A DNA stretch of 55,945 nt from Oscillospiraceae bacterium (GTDB taxonomy: Bacteria; Bacillota; Clostridia; Oscillospirales; Ruminococcaceae), in contig JAETSQ010000012.1 in NCBI GenBank assembly GCA_021769525.1, positions 1-55,945 of the forward strand. The letters run 5' to 3'. Position 1 is the stretch's first letter, and every line of letters starts with the position of its first letter. Shown in pieces: positions 15,665-24,654 of this stretch. The notes below the pieces were generated by a model. It made no database searches. It was not told the origin of the DNA and was given only the letters and a program-made list of their open reading frames with translations. A program made the position numbers and the translations under genes.

Positions 15665-18600
15665 TTGTTTTCCATCCCAAAATTTGCCATCAAGAGGCCG
15701 GTCTGCATCTTCATCTGTGTTCTGAGCCTCATCGTCTTCGGCACCTCCGCGGTGTTCCAGATGCCGCTGGAGTCCACCCCGGAGGTGGAAATGCCGGTCC
15801 TTATGATCATGACCTCCTACTACGGGGCCTCCCCGGAGGAGATCGACCAGTCGGTCACCGACCGGGTGGAGGCGGCCCTCGCCACCATCTCGGAGGTGGA
15901 TTCCACCACCTCCATGTCCATGGAGAACGTGGGCATCACCGTCCTCCAGTTCTTCTACGGGGTGGACATCGATAAGAAATACCAGGATGTCACCTCCGCC
16001 CTGGCTATGGTCCAGCTCCCCGATGACGCCCAGAAGCCGGTCATCATCGAGATGAACATGAGCGCCATGAACAGCAGCATTATGTCCCTCTCGGTGGAGG
16101 GCAACGCCGGGGCCAGCCTGAAAAACTACGTGGAGGATACCATCGTCCCGGAGCTGGAACGCATCGAAGGGGTTTCCGATGTCTCGGTATTCGGCGGCAG
16201 CCGCCAATATATCCAGGTGCTGCTGGACGAAAACCGCATGACCCAGTACGGCCTCACCATGCAGGCGGTGAGTAACGCCATCGCCACCAGCGAGTTTGAG
16301 CTCACCATGGGTTCCCTGGACCGGGGCAACGTCACCGTGGACCTCACCGGCAGCCAGAAGATCCGGAACTACCGGACGCTGGAGACGGTGCCCATCACCC
16401 TCTCCAGCGGGGACGTGATCCACCTTTCCGACGTGGCCCAGGTGATCCTGACCGATGAGGAGCAGGATTCCTACAGCCGCCGCAACGGCCGGGATGCCAT
16501 CAGCCTTTCCATCACCAAGGAGCAGAGCGGCAACACCGTGGACATCTGCAACCAGGTGGTCAAGGAAGTGGAGCGGCTCAACAGCAGCGGCCTGGGCCTC
16601 ACCCTGGAGGTCTCCTACAACAGCGGCAAGGAGATCATGGAGAACATCAAGCAGGTGGTCCTCAGCCTGGTGGAGGGACTGGCCATCGCCGTCCTGGTCC
16701 TCTGGCTCTTCCTGGGGGAGTGGAAGGCCTCCGCCATCGTGGCCATCTCCATGCCCCTGTCGGTCCTGACGGCTCTTATCATTATGGCCTTTATGGGCAT
16801 GACCATCAATATGATGTCCCTGGGGGGCCTGGTCATCGGCATCGGTATGCTGGTGGATAACTCCATCGTGGTCATCGATAGCTGCTTTAAATCCACCCTG
16901 GACCTGGGCGGCACCTCCTTCCGGGAGCGGGTCATCAAGGGGGCGGAGCTGGTCACCAGCGCCGTCATCGCCTCCACCGCCACCACCGTGGTGGTGTTCC
17001 TCCCCATCGCCATGATCGAGGGCATCTCCGGGCAGCTCTTCCACGATGTGGCCTACACCATCGTCTTCTCCCTCACGGCGTCCCTCATCAGCGCCATCAC
17101 CCTGGTGCCCCTGCTCTTTGTCCGCCTCCAGCCCAGGGAGCGCACCGGTTTTATCGCCTACCGCATCATGGGCCGGGTGGAGGAGGTCTATGGCCGCGTC
17201 ATCGCGAAGCTCCTGCACCACCGGGGACTGGTGGTCACGGTCGCGGTCTGCCTGCTGGTGCTGGCGGTGGTCCTCTTCGCCATGGTGCCCCAGGAGCTGA
17301 TGCCCAGCATGAGCAGCGGCAACATCAACCTGGATGTCCAGACCAAGAACGGCCTGAACCTGGAATCCACCAACAAGATTATGGAGGAGCTGGAGCAGTT
17401 GGTGAGCCAGCACCCCGATGTGGAAAACTACTCCATGAGCGTAGGCAGCGGCGGCGGCATGGGTGCCCTGATGGGCAGCGGTGCCGGCTCCATCCGTGTG
17501 GAGCTGCGGGAGGATGCCTCCCTCACCGACGAGCAGTTCGTCCAGGAGATCCGGGACCAGGCAAAGTCCATCCCCAACTGCAGCGTGGATGTTACCGCCA
17601 ACGATATGATGTCCATGCTCTCTTCTCAGAATGTGGAGATCACCCTCCAGGGGCCGGAGCTTTCCGCCCTGGAGGAGACAGCCGGCAGCCTGCGGGACCT
17701 GATGGCCGCCATGCCGGAGTTTGACAGCGCCACCACCAGCCTTTCCAACGGGGCCCCCCGCGCCCAGATCGTGGTGGATCCCATCCTGGCCGCCTCGGTG
17801 CGGATGACCCCCATGACCGTCCTGGGCTCGGTGCGCAGCCAGCTCACCGGCATTGAGGCCATGACCATCCAGGACGGGGAGACCGAGTATTCGGTGAAGG
17901 TGGAACTGCCCACCGACCGCTTTGTGGACATCAGCGACCTCTACGGCATGATGATCGATACCCCCACCGGGGGGCAGGCGGCTCTCACCGACATTGCGGA
18001 GATCGTCTACACCGAGGCCCCCACCTCCATCACCCGCCAGGACGGGGACTATCAGGTCACCGTCACCGGGACCCCTCACATCGGCAATAACGTCAGCCAG
18101 CTCACCGCCAAGGTGCTCCAGGCGGTGGAGAGCCAGATGGTCCTCCCCAACGGGGTAGAGGTGGCCCAGGGCAGCATGATGGATATGATGATGGAGGAGT
18201 TTGCGGCCATCGGCAGGGCTATGCTCATCGCCGTTTACCTGGTCTTTGCGGTGATGGCGGTGCAGTTTGAGTCCCTGCGCTTCCCCATCGTGGTGCTCAT
18301 CTCCATCCCCTTCGCCATGGTGGGCTCCTTCCTGGGGCTGGCTATCACCGGTTCCTCGGTGAATATGGCCTCCCTCCTGGGCCTGGTGATGCTGGAAGGT
18401 ATCGTGGTCAACAACGCCATCGTCCTTATCGACTACGTGAACGTCCTGCGCCGGGAGGAACGGGTGGAGATCTACGAGGCCCTGGTGCGGGCCGGCAAGA
18501 TGCGGCTGCGGCCCATCCTTATGTCCTCCCTCACCACCATCGTGGGTCTGCTGCCCATGGCGGTGGGCTCCGGCGTGGAGATGATGGAGAGCATGGCCAT

Positions 18601-18754
18601 CGTGGTCATCGGCGGACTTGTGATGTCCACCCTCCTCACCCTCATCCTCATCCCCACCTTCTACCTCATCTTTGATAAGGAGGACCGCCGGCGCCGCAAG
18701 GCGGAAAAGAAGGCCCGCCGCGCCGAAAAGAAAGCCGCCAAAGCGGCGGAGTGA
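15665..18754 (+). CDS. RND-family (AcrB-like) efflux transporter
   Basis: This 1029-residue protein has the RND plan: one transmembrane helix at the N-terminus, a large extracytoplasmic loop, a bundle of helices near residues 330-500, a second loop, and a final bundle from about residue 850. The proton-relay region in the fourth helix reads GMLVDNSIVVID, keeping one of the two adjacent aspartates of AcrB. The TTG at 15665 is the likely start (aaggggggat upstream), giving MFSIPKFAIKRPVC, a typical RND N-terminus. The C-terminal tail is Lys/Arg/Ala-rich. It forms an operon with marR and the adaptor, so drug or metabolite export is likely. Confidence 0.94.
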   Translation: MFSIPKFAIKRPVCIFICVLSLIVFGTSAVFQMPLESTPEVEMPVLMIMTSYYGASPEEIDQSVTDRVEAALATISEVDSTTSMSMENVGITVLQFFYGVDIDKKYQDVTSALAMVQLPDDAQKPVIIEMNMSAMNSSIMSLSVEGNAGASLKNYVEDTIVPELERIEGVSDVSVFGGSRQYIQVLLDENRMTQYGLTMQAVSNAIATSEFELTMGSLDRGNVTVDLTGSQKIRNYRTLETVPITLSSGDVIHLSDVAQVILTDEEQDSYSRRNGRDAISLSITKEQSGNTVDICNQVVKEVERLNSSGLGLTLEVSYNSGKEIMENIKQVVLSLVEGLAIAVLVLWLFLGEWKASAIVAISMPLSVLTALIIMAFMGMTINMMSLGGLVIGIGMLVDNSIVVIDSCFKSTLDLGGTSFRERVIKGAELVTSAVIASTATTVVVFLPIAMIEGISGQLFHDVAYTIVFSLTASLISAITLVPLLFVRLQPRERTGFIAYRIMGRVEEVYGRVIAKLLHHRGLVVTVAVCLLVLAVVLFAMVPQELMPSMSSGNINLDVQTKNGLNLESTNKIMEELEQLVSQHPDVENYSMSVGSGGGMGALMGSGAGSIRVELREDASLTDEQFVQEIRDQAKSIPNCSVDVTANDMMSMLSSQNVEITLQGPELSALEETAGSLRDLMAAMPEFDSATTSLSNGAPRAQIVVDPILAASVRMTPMTVLGSVRSQLTGIEAMTIQDGETEYSVKVELPTDRFVDISDLYGMMIDTPTGGQAALTDIAEIVYTEAPTSITRQDGDYQVTVTGTPHIGNNVSQLTAKVLQAVESQMVLPNGVEVAQGSMMDMMMEEFAAIGRAMLIAVYLVFAVMAVQFESLRFPIVVLISIPFAMVGSFLGLAITGSSVNMASLLGLVMLEGIVVNNAIVLIDYVNVLRREERVEIYEALVRAGKMRLRPILMSSLTTIVGLLPMAVGSGVEMMESMAIVVIGGLVMSTLLTLILIPTFYLIFDKEDRRRRKAEKKARRAEKKAAKAAE

Positions 18755-19162
18755 TCCACCTTCTTTTTTCTCACTGGTGAGAAAAAAGAAGCAAAAAAGA
18801 ACCACCGGGGTGCCCCCGGTGTCACGCCCTACACGGAGCGGGGATAAACCCCGCTCCTTACCTTTGTACGAAGCGCAAGTGGGTGCCTGGAGACTTAGGT
18901 GGACTCCCTCCGCCCTTCGGGCACCTCCCTCTGGGAGGGAGGCTTAGGGGAACCCCTCCGCCGTCCTGTGGGAGACAAAAACCGCGCGGTTTGACCGCTC
19001 CCGCCGCACCATCACATTTGCATGGGGAAAAGTGCAGAAAGGCTCCCTTCGTGAGGGAGCCTTTGATTTTGTGCTTTTCTATCGGGAAGATTGGCCGCTT
19101 TTCTTTTTGCTTCTTTTTCTTTTCCCGTGAAAAGAAAAAGAAGACAAGGATGGACTGCGGGC
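18755..19162. repeat. Double repeat block between efflux operon and DUF3842 gene
   Basis: No gene is visible. A type A palindrome (18760-18791) with its trailing module to about 18895 comes first. Inverted stretches of the ctccctc family follow (18905-18945). Then comes an inverted copy of the composite tail (about 19020-19108, including the aaggctccct hairpin) and a T-rich palindrome at 19110-19143. The tail is close to the reverse complement of 54892-54980. The block separates convergent operons and could end both. Confidence 0.8.
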
Positions 19163-19573
19163 TCACCCCTGGGTGAGGGCCAGGATGCGCTCCACGGCTT
19201 CCTGGATGAGCTTCCCCATGTTCAGGTCGGCCACCCCCACCACGATGTTGTCGCAGTGGTTCACCGGGATGAGGATCCGCTTTGCCCGGCTCTGGCCCAC
19301 AGCCAGGGCCATGGCCGGGGTGATCTCCCCCAGGAGGGCGTCGGCGATGACCAGCCCCAGGGGCCCGGCGATGACATCCGCCCGGCGGCACCCGGCGATG
19401 ACGGCATTTTCCCCGGTGGCCCCCCGGTCGGCCCCCGCCCGGAGCATGGCGGCGGTGGCGGCGCTGTTGGTGCCCACCGCCGTCACCAGCAGATCCGGCG
19501 CCGCCTTCTTGACGCTGGCGGCCAACTGTTTCCCGATGCCGCCCCCCTGGGCGTCGATGATGAGAAGTTCCAT
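19163..19573 (-). CDS. DUF3842 family protein
   Basis: This 136-residue protein matches the small DUF3842 family of Clostridia, whose function is unknown. The glycine-rich N-terminus IIDAQGGGIGKQL resembles a nucleotide-binding turn. The conserved RAGADRGATGENAVI, PLGLVIADALLGEITPAMA and RILIPVNHC follow. It is the last gene of the minus-strand run that starts with ymdB, though a T-rich repeat (19668-19701) lies between it and fakA. The ribosome site aaaggag precedes its ATG. Confidence 0.88.
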   Translation of the reverse strand: MELLIIDAQGGGIGKQLAASVKKAAPDLLVTAVGTNSAATAAMLRAGADRGATGENAVIAGCRRADVIAGPLGLVIADALLGEITPAMALAVGQSRAKRILIPVNHCDNIVVGVADLNMGKLIQEAVERILALTQG

Positions 19574-19667
19574 CTTCTGTCTCCTTTCCCCGGCAAACCA
19601 AAGCGGCGGCCGAAGGTCCTCCTTCAGCCGCCATCTTTTTTGTACGCGAAGGCCATTCTTCTTTTCG

Positions 19668-19701
19668 CTTCCTTTTCTTCTTTTGCAAGAAGAAAAGGAA
19701 G
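19668..19701. repeat. T-rich palindromic repeat between fakA and the DUF3842 gene
   Basis: Arms cttccttttcttctt and aagaagaaaaggaag (15 bp, perfect) with a 4-base loop. Compared with the main family, two arm positions changed on both sides, so pairing is kept. On the minus strand it lies just after the fakA stop. Confidence 0.85.
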
Positions 19702-19733
19702 GCAGGGGCTGGGGCGGCAGCCCCAGAATTGCT

Positions 19734-21380
19734 TCACTCCACGCTGATGATGAGATAATACACCGGCTGGCCGCCGTTTACGAAGGCCAGGTCCACATGG
19801 TCGGGGAGCTTCTCCCGGACAGCGGTCTCCAGGTCGGCGGCCTGCTCCTCGGTGACGTCCGCGCCCCAGATGATGGTGACGAAGGAGCTGTCCTTCTTCA
19901 GCAGGGCCTTGGTGAGCTTCACCGCGGCCTTTTTCAGGTCCCGCTCGGTAAAGGAGACCCTGCCGTTCTCCAGGCCCAGCAGCTCCCCCTCCTTGATCTT
20001 GTAGCCGTCGTAGTCGCTGTCGCGGGCGGCAAAGGTGATCTGGCCGGTGCCCACCCGGTCGGCGGCCTTGGTCATCTCCAGGACGTTCTCCGAGGGCTCC
20101 CGGCCCTCTTCAAAGGCCAGCATGGCGGAAAGTCCCTGGGGGATGGTGCGGGTGGGGATCACCTTGATGTCCCGGCTCTTGCAGAGCTTGGCGGCCTGCT
20201 CGGCGGCCATGATGATGTTCTTGTTGTTGGGCAGGACATAGACGGTCTGGCAGGGGGTGGCCTCGGCGGCCTGGAGGATGTCATCGGTGGAGGGGTTCAT
20301 GGTCTGGCCCCCACTGACCACCTGGTGGACCCCCAGATCCAGGAAGAGCTGGCGCACCCCGTCCCCGGCGGCCACGGCCACAAAGCCGTTGGGCTGGTCC
20401 GGGTCCACCGCCACCTTGTTCCGGGCCTTGGCGGTGACCGCCTTCTTCTTGACGTCGTGCTGGATCCACATATTGTCGATCTTGATCTTGCCCAGCATCC
20501 CGAATTCCAGGGCCTTCTGGATAGCCAGGCCGGGGTTATTGGTGTGGACATGGCACTTGATGATCTCGTCGTCGTCCACCACCACGGCGCTGTCCCCGAT
20601 GGACTCCAGGTAGGCCCGCAGGGGCAGGGAGTCGGCGTTTTTATCCTCTTTGTGGATGATGAACTCGGTGCAGTAGGGGTAGGTGAGGTCCTCCAGCTCC
20701 AGCTCCCCGGCGGCGTCCACGCCGGCCTGGGCGGTCTCTCCGGTCCGCGCCTCCGCCGAGGGGATGATGCCCTGGCCGTCAAAGACCGACTTCATCCCCT
20801 GGTAGATGAGCAGCAGCCCCTGGCCGCCGGCGTCCACCACCCCGGCCTTCTTGAGGACGGGGAGCAGCTCCGGGGTCTTCCGGAGGGCGGCGTCCGCCTC
20901 CCGCACCACGATGTCCCACAGCTCCGGGACGGTCATGCCGGGGGTGTAATGTTCCCGCGCGGCCTCGGCGGAAAGGCGGGCCACGGTGAGCATGGTGCCC
21001 TCGGTGGGCTTCATTACGGCCTTGTAGGCGGCCTTAACGCCGATCTCCAAAGCGGAGACGATCTCCTCCGCCCCGGCGGTGTCCTTCCCCTTCAGACCCT
21101 TGGAGAAGCCCCGGAACAGCAGGGAGGTGATGACGCCGGAATTGCCCCTGGCCCCCCGCAGGAGGGCGGAGGCGGCGGTATGGGCCACATCGTAGAGGCC
21201 GGCGGAATCCTCCATACCGGTAAGCTCCTGGGCGGCGGCGCCGATGGTCATGCTCATATTGGTGCCGGTATCGCCATCCGGCACAGGGAATACGTTGAGG
21301 GAGTCCACCCGCTGCCGCTGGTTCCCCAGGTTGTTGGAGGCGGAGATCATGGCGTCCCGCAGAATCTGACCAGTTATCAC
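19734..21380 (-). CDS. fakA: FakA-type fatty acid kinase, DAK2 domain protein
   Basis: This 548-residue protein (YloV/FakA family) has the DhaL-like ATP-binding domain in about residues 1-200. The metal-binding motif VPDGDTGTNM and GARGNSGVI are both present. The middle and C-terminal domains contain KCHVHTNNPGLAI. In Staphylococcus, FakA phosphorylates fatty acids presented by FakB for phospholipid synthesis; no fakB lies in the window. Translation starts at a GTG (21380) with aaaggag ten bases upstream. The yloU-like gene is directly upstream, the order conserved across Firmicutes. Confidence 0.94.
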   Translation of the reverse strand: MITGQILRDAMISASNNLGNQRQRVDSLNVFPVPDGDTGTNMSMTIGAAAQELTGMEDSAGLYDVAHTAASALLRGARGNSGVITSLLFRGFSKGLKGKDTAGAEEIVSALEIGVKAAYKAVMKPTEGTMLTVARLSAEAAREHYTPGMTVPELWDIVVREADAALRKTPELLPVLKKAGVVDAGGQGLLLIYQGMKSVFDGQGIIPSAEARTGETAQAGVDAAGELELEDLTYPYCTEFIIHKEDKNADSLPLRAYLESIGDSAVVVDDDEIIKCHVHTNNPGLAIQKALEFGMLGKIKIDNMWIQHDVKKKAVTAKARNKVAVDPDQPNGFVAVAAGDGVRQLFLDLGVHQVVSGGQTMNPSTDDILQAAEATPCQTVYVLPNNKNIIMAAEQAAKLCKSRDIKVIPTRTIPQGLSAMLAFEEGREPSENVLEMTKAADRVGTGQITFAARDSDYDGYKIKEGELLGLENGRVSFTERDLKKAAVKLTKALLKKDSSFVTIIWGADVTEEQAADLETAVREKLPDHVDLAFVNGGQPVYYLIISVE

Positions 21381-21458
21381 AATTGTTACGCTCCTTTCGG
21401 AGAGGACAGGCGCCCGGCCCTTTGCCCCTCCTTGCTTTTAGTGAGAGAAGGGGGCCTT

Positions 21459-21809
21459 TTACTGGGCCTTCATGGAATCGACGTAGACGTTTACCTTGGC
21501 CACGGGGAAACCGGTGCTTTCCTCCACGGTGTAGCGCACCTTGTGGACGATGCTCTTGACGATGGCGGAAATATTCACCCCGTAGGTGACGGCGATGTGG
21601 ATGTCCACCAGCAGGCCGCCGTTTTCGCTGCGCACCCGCACCCCCTTATCCGGGGCCTCCCGGCGCATAAGGCGGGAGCGCACCGTCTGGTAAGGGGAAT
21701 TGATCATCCCCGCCACTCCGTAGCATTCGCTGGCGGCGTGGCCGATGAGGTTGGCAAAATATTCCTGGGAGATCTCTACGGTGCCCAGGTTGGTCTCAAA
21801 ACCGATCAT
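21459..21809 (-). CDS. Asp23/Gls24 (YloU-like) family protein
   Basis: This 116-residue protein belongs to the Asp23/Gls24 family. Typical segments are GTVEISQEYFANLIGHAASECYGVAGM and the alternating strand pattern ending TGFPVAKVNVYVDSMK. Members associate with the membrane or cell-envelope stress. The YloU subgroup sits next to fakA in most Firmicutes, as it does here (78 bases upstream of it). The ribosome site aaaggagg precedes the ATG. Confidence 0.93.
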   Translation of the reverse strand: MIGFETNLGTVEISQEYFANLIGHAASECYGVAGMINSPYQTVRSRLMRREAPDKGVRVRSENGGLLVDIHIAVTYGVNISAIVKSIVHKVRYTVEESTGFPVAKVNVYVDSMKAQ

Positions 21810-21834
21810 AACGGGTTCCTCCTTTAGTAAGAAA

Positions 21835-23406
21835 CTACCATTCTCCTATATTATAAAAAATATCCTGCTCGGTTGCAACTATATTTGCGGAAAAATCCGG
21901 GGAAATGGCCACGATGCCCCGGCGGTAGACCAGGGGGATGACCGGGACGGTCCGGCGCAGGGCGGTATCCAGGGCGGAAAGCTCGATCTCCCCCGCCTTG
22001 GCCTGGCGGTAGACCTCCAGGAGCTCCTCATCCCGGACACAGCCGGGGCCCAGGGCCGGATCAGGGGCGATGAGGCGGGAGAAATCCAGGTTGTTGGAGA
22101 TGCGCAGCTCCCCCAGGTAGAGGTCGTAGTTCCCCTCCGCGATGCGCAGGGTGTATTCCTCAAAGGGCACCGCCTCCAGGGTGAGGCGGAACCCCGCCTC
22201 CCGGAAGGCATCCTGAACGATGGCGGCCGCCGCCTCCCGGTCCGGGTTGCCGGAGTTCACCAGCAGGCGCAGGGTGTAGGCGCGGCCCCGGTAGGTGCGC
22301 CAGCCTTCGTCATCCCGCTCCCCGTACCCCAGGGAGGAGAGCAGCTCCTCCAGGGCGTCCGGCGGGGGGGATTCCTCGCCGCCGGGGGTGGAGCTGTAGG
22401 ACTGCTTGACCAGGGAATCCGCTGCCGCCGCAAAGCCCCGGTAGGCCCGGCGGGCAATGGCGTCCCGGTCCAGGAGGCCGGAAAAGGCGGACCGCAATTC
22501 CTCCGGGAGGCCCAGGCGCTGGGTATTCACCCCCAGGAAGACCAGGTTGCTGAGCATCACCTGCCGCCGCGCTGCCCCCAGGGAGAGGTCGGCGGTGGCC
22601 CGCAGGTCGGTGTACATCAGATCCAGCTCCCCCGCCGCCAGCGCCTTCCCCTGCTCCAGGATGCTGCCGGCGTCCACCAGGTAGACGGAGCGGATATTCT
22701 CCACCGGGGTGTGGTACTGCTGGTTGCGGGTGAGCCGGGTCCCGGAGGGATCCAGGAGATAGCGGCCGCCCCCCACCGGCAGGGCGCCGTCCTCCCGGCG
22801 GGCCACCACCGTCTGGGGGTTTTCCTCATCTTCCCCCACCGTTTGCAGCTCCCCGGCAGTGCCCTCTTTGAAGATGGGGAAGGTGAGGCTGCGGTCAAAG
22901 TACCGGTCCGGGGCGGAAAGGGCAAAGACGGCGGTGTACTGGTCCGGGGTGGTCACCCCTGCCAATCCGGCCAGCTGGGCGGAAAACCGGGGACAGCTCT
23001 TTGCCACGGCGGCGGAATAGGCCACGTCCTGGGCGGTGACCTGGGAACCGTCGGAAAAACGGGCGTCGGTGCGTATGCGGACGATGCAGGTGTTCCCCTG
23101 GAAGGTGACCTCCTGGGCCAGGCGGTTCTGGGGGGCACCCACCATATCCAGGGCCACCAGGGTGTCGTACAGCAGCCCGGCGGCGTAGTAGTTCTGCACC
23201 GAGGTACAGGTGAGGGGGTCAAGGGAATCGGCGGGGTCGTAGGGGATGCGGACGCTGCCGGGGGAGGCATCCTCCGGGGCGGCGGAGCCGGACGGGGGCC
23301 CCTGCACCGGCTGGCCGGCGGACGGGAGGGAGTCCGGGACCCCGCAGGCGCAGAAGAGGAGGGCCAGAGCCGCAAGGACCGCGGCGCCGCGGAAAAACAG
23401 GGGCAT
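21835..23406 (-). CDS. Peptide/opine-type ABC substrate-binding lipoprotein (orphan)
   Basis: This 523-residue protein is a family 5 extracellular solute-binding protein (oligopeptide type). A signal peptide with a lipobox-like LFCAC is followed by a Pro/Ser-rich linker. The domain start is SLDPLTCTSVQNYYAAGLLYDTLV, and the conserved LSNLVFLGVNTQRLG and AFREAGFRLTLEAVPFEEY are visible. The ATG at 23406 is chosen because aaggag lies nine bases upstream; an ATG at 23430 would overlap ymdB and lacks a site. No permease or ATPase gene is near, so it is an orphan that may share a transporter or have another role. It sits between ymdB and yloU in one direction. Confidence 0.88.
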   Translation of the reverse strand: MPLFFRGAAVLAALALLFCACGVPDSLPSAGQPVQGPPSGSAAPEDASPGSVRIPYDPADSLDPLTCTSVQNYYAAGLLYDTLVALDMVGAPQNRLAQEVTFQGNTCIVRIRTDARFSDGSQVTAQDVAYSAAVAKSCPRFSAQLAGLAGVTTPDQYTAVFALSAPDRYFDRSLTFPIFKEGTAGELQTVGEDEENPQTVVARREDGALPVGGGRYLLDPSGTRLTRNQQYHTPVENIRSVYLVDAGSILEQGKALAAGELDLMYTDLRATADLSLGAARRQVMLSNLVFLGVNTQRLGLPEELRSAFSGLLDRDAIARRAYRGFAAAADSLVKQSYSSTPGGEESPPPDALEELLSSLGYGERDDEGWRTYRGRAYTLRLLVNSGNPDREAAAAIVQDAFREAGFRLTLEAVPFEEYTLRIAEGNYDLYLGELRISNNLDFSRLIAPDPALGPGCVRDEELLEVYRQAKAGEIELSALDTALRRTVPVIPLVYRRGIVAISPDFSANIVATEQDIFYNIGEW

Positions 23407-23419
23407 GGGCTTCTTCTCC

Positions 23420-24193
23420 TTACTCAACATTCACCCGCTGGATGGCGGTGGTCCGGAAGGTCTTGGGGTCGATCTCCAGCAGCACCCCGGACATCCGGCA
23501 GGGGCTGTTGTCGTTATCGAAGCGGGTGGGCAGATGGGTGCGGAACCTCCGGATGGCCTGCTGGGGCTTCACCCCCAGGCTGGAGTTGAAGGCCCCGCAC
23601 ATCCCGGCATCGGTGATGTAGCCGGTGCCCCCCGGCAGGATGCGCTCATCCGCCGTCTGGATATGGGTGTGGGTGCCGATGACGGCGGAAACGCGGCCGT
23701 CAAAGTCCCAGGCCAGGCAGAATTTCTCGCTGGTGGCCTCGGCGTGGAAGTCCACCAGCACCACCCCCGGCGGGAGCTGGGGGAGGATGCGGTCCAGGGC
23801 GGAAAAGGGGTCCTCCCAGGCGCAGTCCATGTAAACGGTGCCGCAGAGGTTCACCACCGTGACGGGGGGCAGGCCGGGCCGGTCGTAGGTGTGCCAGCCC
23901 CGGCCGGGGGCCTCCGGGTGGAAGTTGGCGGGGCGGATGATGGCCTCCTCCTGGGAGAGGTACTCGTAGACCTCCCGGCGGCGCAGGGCGTGGTTCCCCA
24001 GGGTGATGACCCCGGCCCCGGCGTCGAAGAGCTCGCGGGCGGAGGAGGGGAGGATGCCGTTGCCCTCGGAGGCGTTTTCCCCGTTTACAACGGTCAGCTC
24101 CGGCTCCCACATCCGCCGCAGGGCGGGGAGCTTTTGGCAGAGGAAGGCGGTGCCCCAGCGGCCTACCACGTCCCCGATAAACAGGATACGCAC
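23420..24193 (-). CDS. ymdB: YmdB-family metallophosphoesterase
   Basis: This 257-residue protein is a YmdB/TIGR00282-type calcineurin-like phosphoesterase. The metal ligands sit in GDVVGRWG, NGENAS, GNHALRR, DFHAEATSEK and GTHTHIQTADE. In Bacillus, YmdB hydrolyses cyclic nucleotides and influences biofilm and sporulation fate. Translation begins at a GTG (24193) with aaaggggggg upstream. It heads a minus-strand gene run, and a tataat box lies at 24227-24232 on that strand. Confidence 0.93.
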   Translation of the reverse strand: MRILFIGDVVGRWGTAFLCQKLPALRRMWEPELTVVNGENASEGNGILPSSARELFDAGAGVITLGNHALRRREVYEYLSQEEAIIRPANFHPEAPGRGWHTYDRPGLPPVTVVNLCGTVYMDCAWEDPFSALDRILPQLPPGVVLVDFHAEATSEKFCLAWDFDGRVSAVIGTHTHIQTADERILPGGTGYITDAGMCGAFNSSLGVKPQQAIRRFRTHLPTRFDNDNSPCRMSGVLLEIDPKTFRTTAIQRVNVE

Positions 24194-24321
24194 AATACAC
24201 CCCCCCTTTCAAGCAATATTTAATTTATTATACACCATTTGGCGGCAAAAAGGAAAGAACAAGGTGTAAACTTTCGGGAGCGCCCGCTCCGGGGGCGGGA
24301 CAGGGCAGCCGCTTTCCCGCG

Positions 24322-24345
24322 CTATTCCCGATATATCGGGAATAG
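24322..24345. promoter_or_regulatory. Perfect 24-bp palindrome, probable operator
   Basis: ctattcccgata followed by its exact complement, 24 bases with no loop. It lies 20 bases before a tataat (24366-24371), so it covers the -35 region of the small HTH gene, and it lies between divergent genes. This suggests autorepression by a dimeric protein. Confidence 0.65.
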
Positions 24346-24365
24346 TAAAGCGATGGCGTGCAAAG

Positions 24366-24371
24366 TATAAT
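24366..24371 (+). promoter_or_regulatory. -10 box of the small HTH gene
   Basis: tataat at 24366-24371, with no good -35. The palindrome at 24322-24345 occupies that position. Confidence 0.5.
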
Positions 24372-24384
24372 AATAGCAAAGGTG

Positions 24385-24600
24385 GTGATTTCGATCATTT
24401 CTTATGACCCCCTGTGGGAAACAATGAAACGGAAAGGCATCACCACTTATGTTTTGATCACCCGCCATTCCTTCAGCCGCGGAACGCTGGATGCCCTGAA
24501 GCACGGCAGAAATATCACCATGTCAACACTGGATGACCTCTGTAATATTCTGCAGTGTGATGTCAGCGATGTCATCCGGCATATTCCGGATGGAAACTGA
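24385..24600 (+). CDS. Small Cro/CI-type HTH regulator
   Basis: This protein of about 71 residues resembles the YozG-like XRE family. ISYDPLWETMKRKGITTYVLI leads to a helix-turn-helix RGTLDALKHGRNITMSTLDDLC and the ending LQCDVSDVIRHIPD. The start is uncertain: GTG at 24385 lies inside aaaggtggtgat, which itself looks like a ribosome site for a non-ATG start at or near 24394-24397. It probably controls its own promoter and the DUF805 gene 54 bases downstream. Base composition is more AT-rich than that of its neighbours. Confidence 0.75.
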   Translation: MISIISYDPLWETMKRKGITTYVLITRHSFSRGTLDALKHGRNITMSTLDDLCNILQCDVSDVIRHIPDGN

Positions 24601-24654
24601 ATAGGATCTGCGGGGGAGAAGCAGCAAAAATGTGAAGAGGAGAGTGTATCGACA

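Noticed and set aside
15077-18805. A 1242-codon open frame on the minus strand opposite the efflux genes
   Set aside because: It is His/Asp/Gly/Val-rich, has no family resemblance, and mirrors the codon-position GC bias of the real RND genes; similar antisense frames occur opposite most long genes here.
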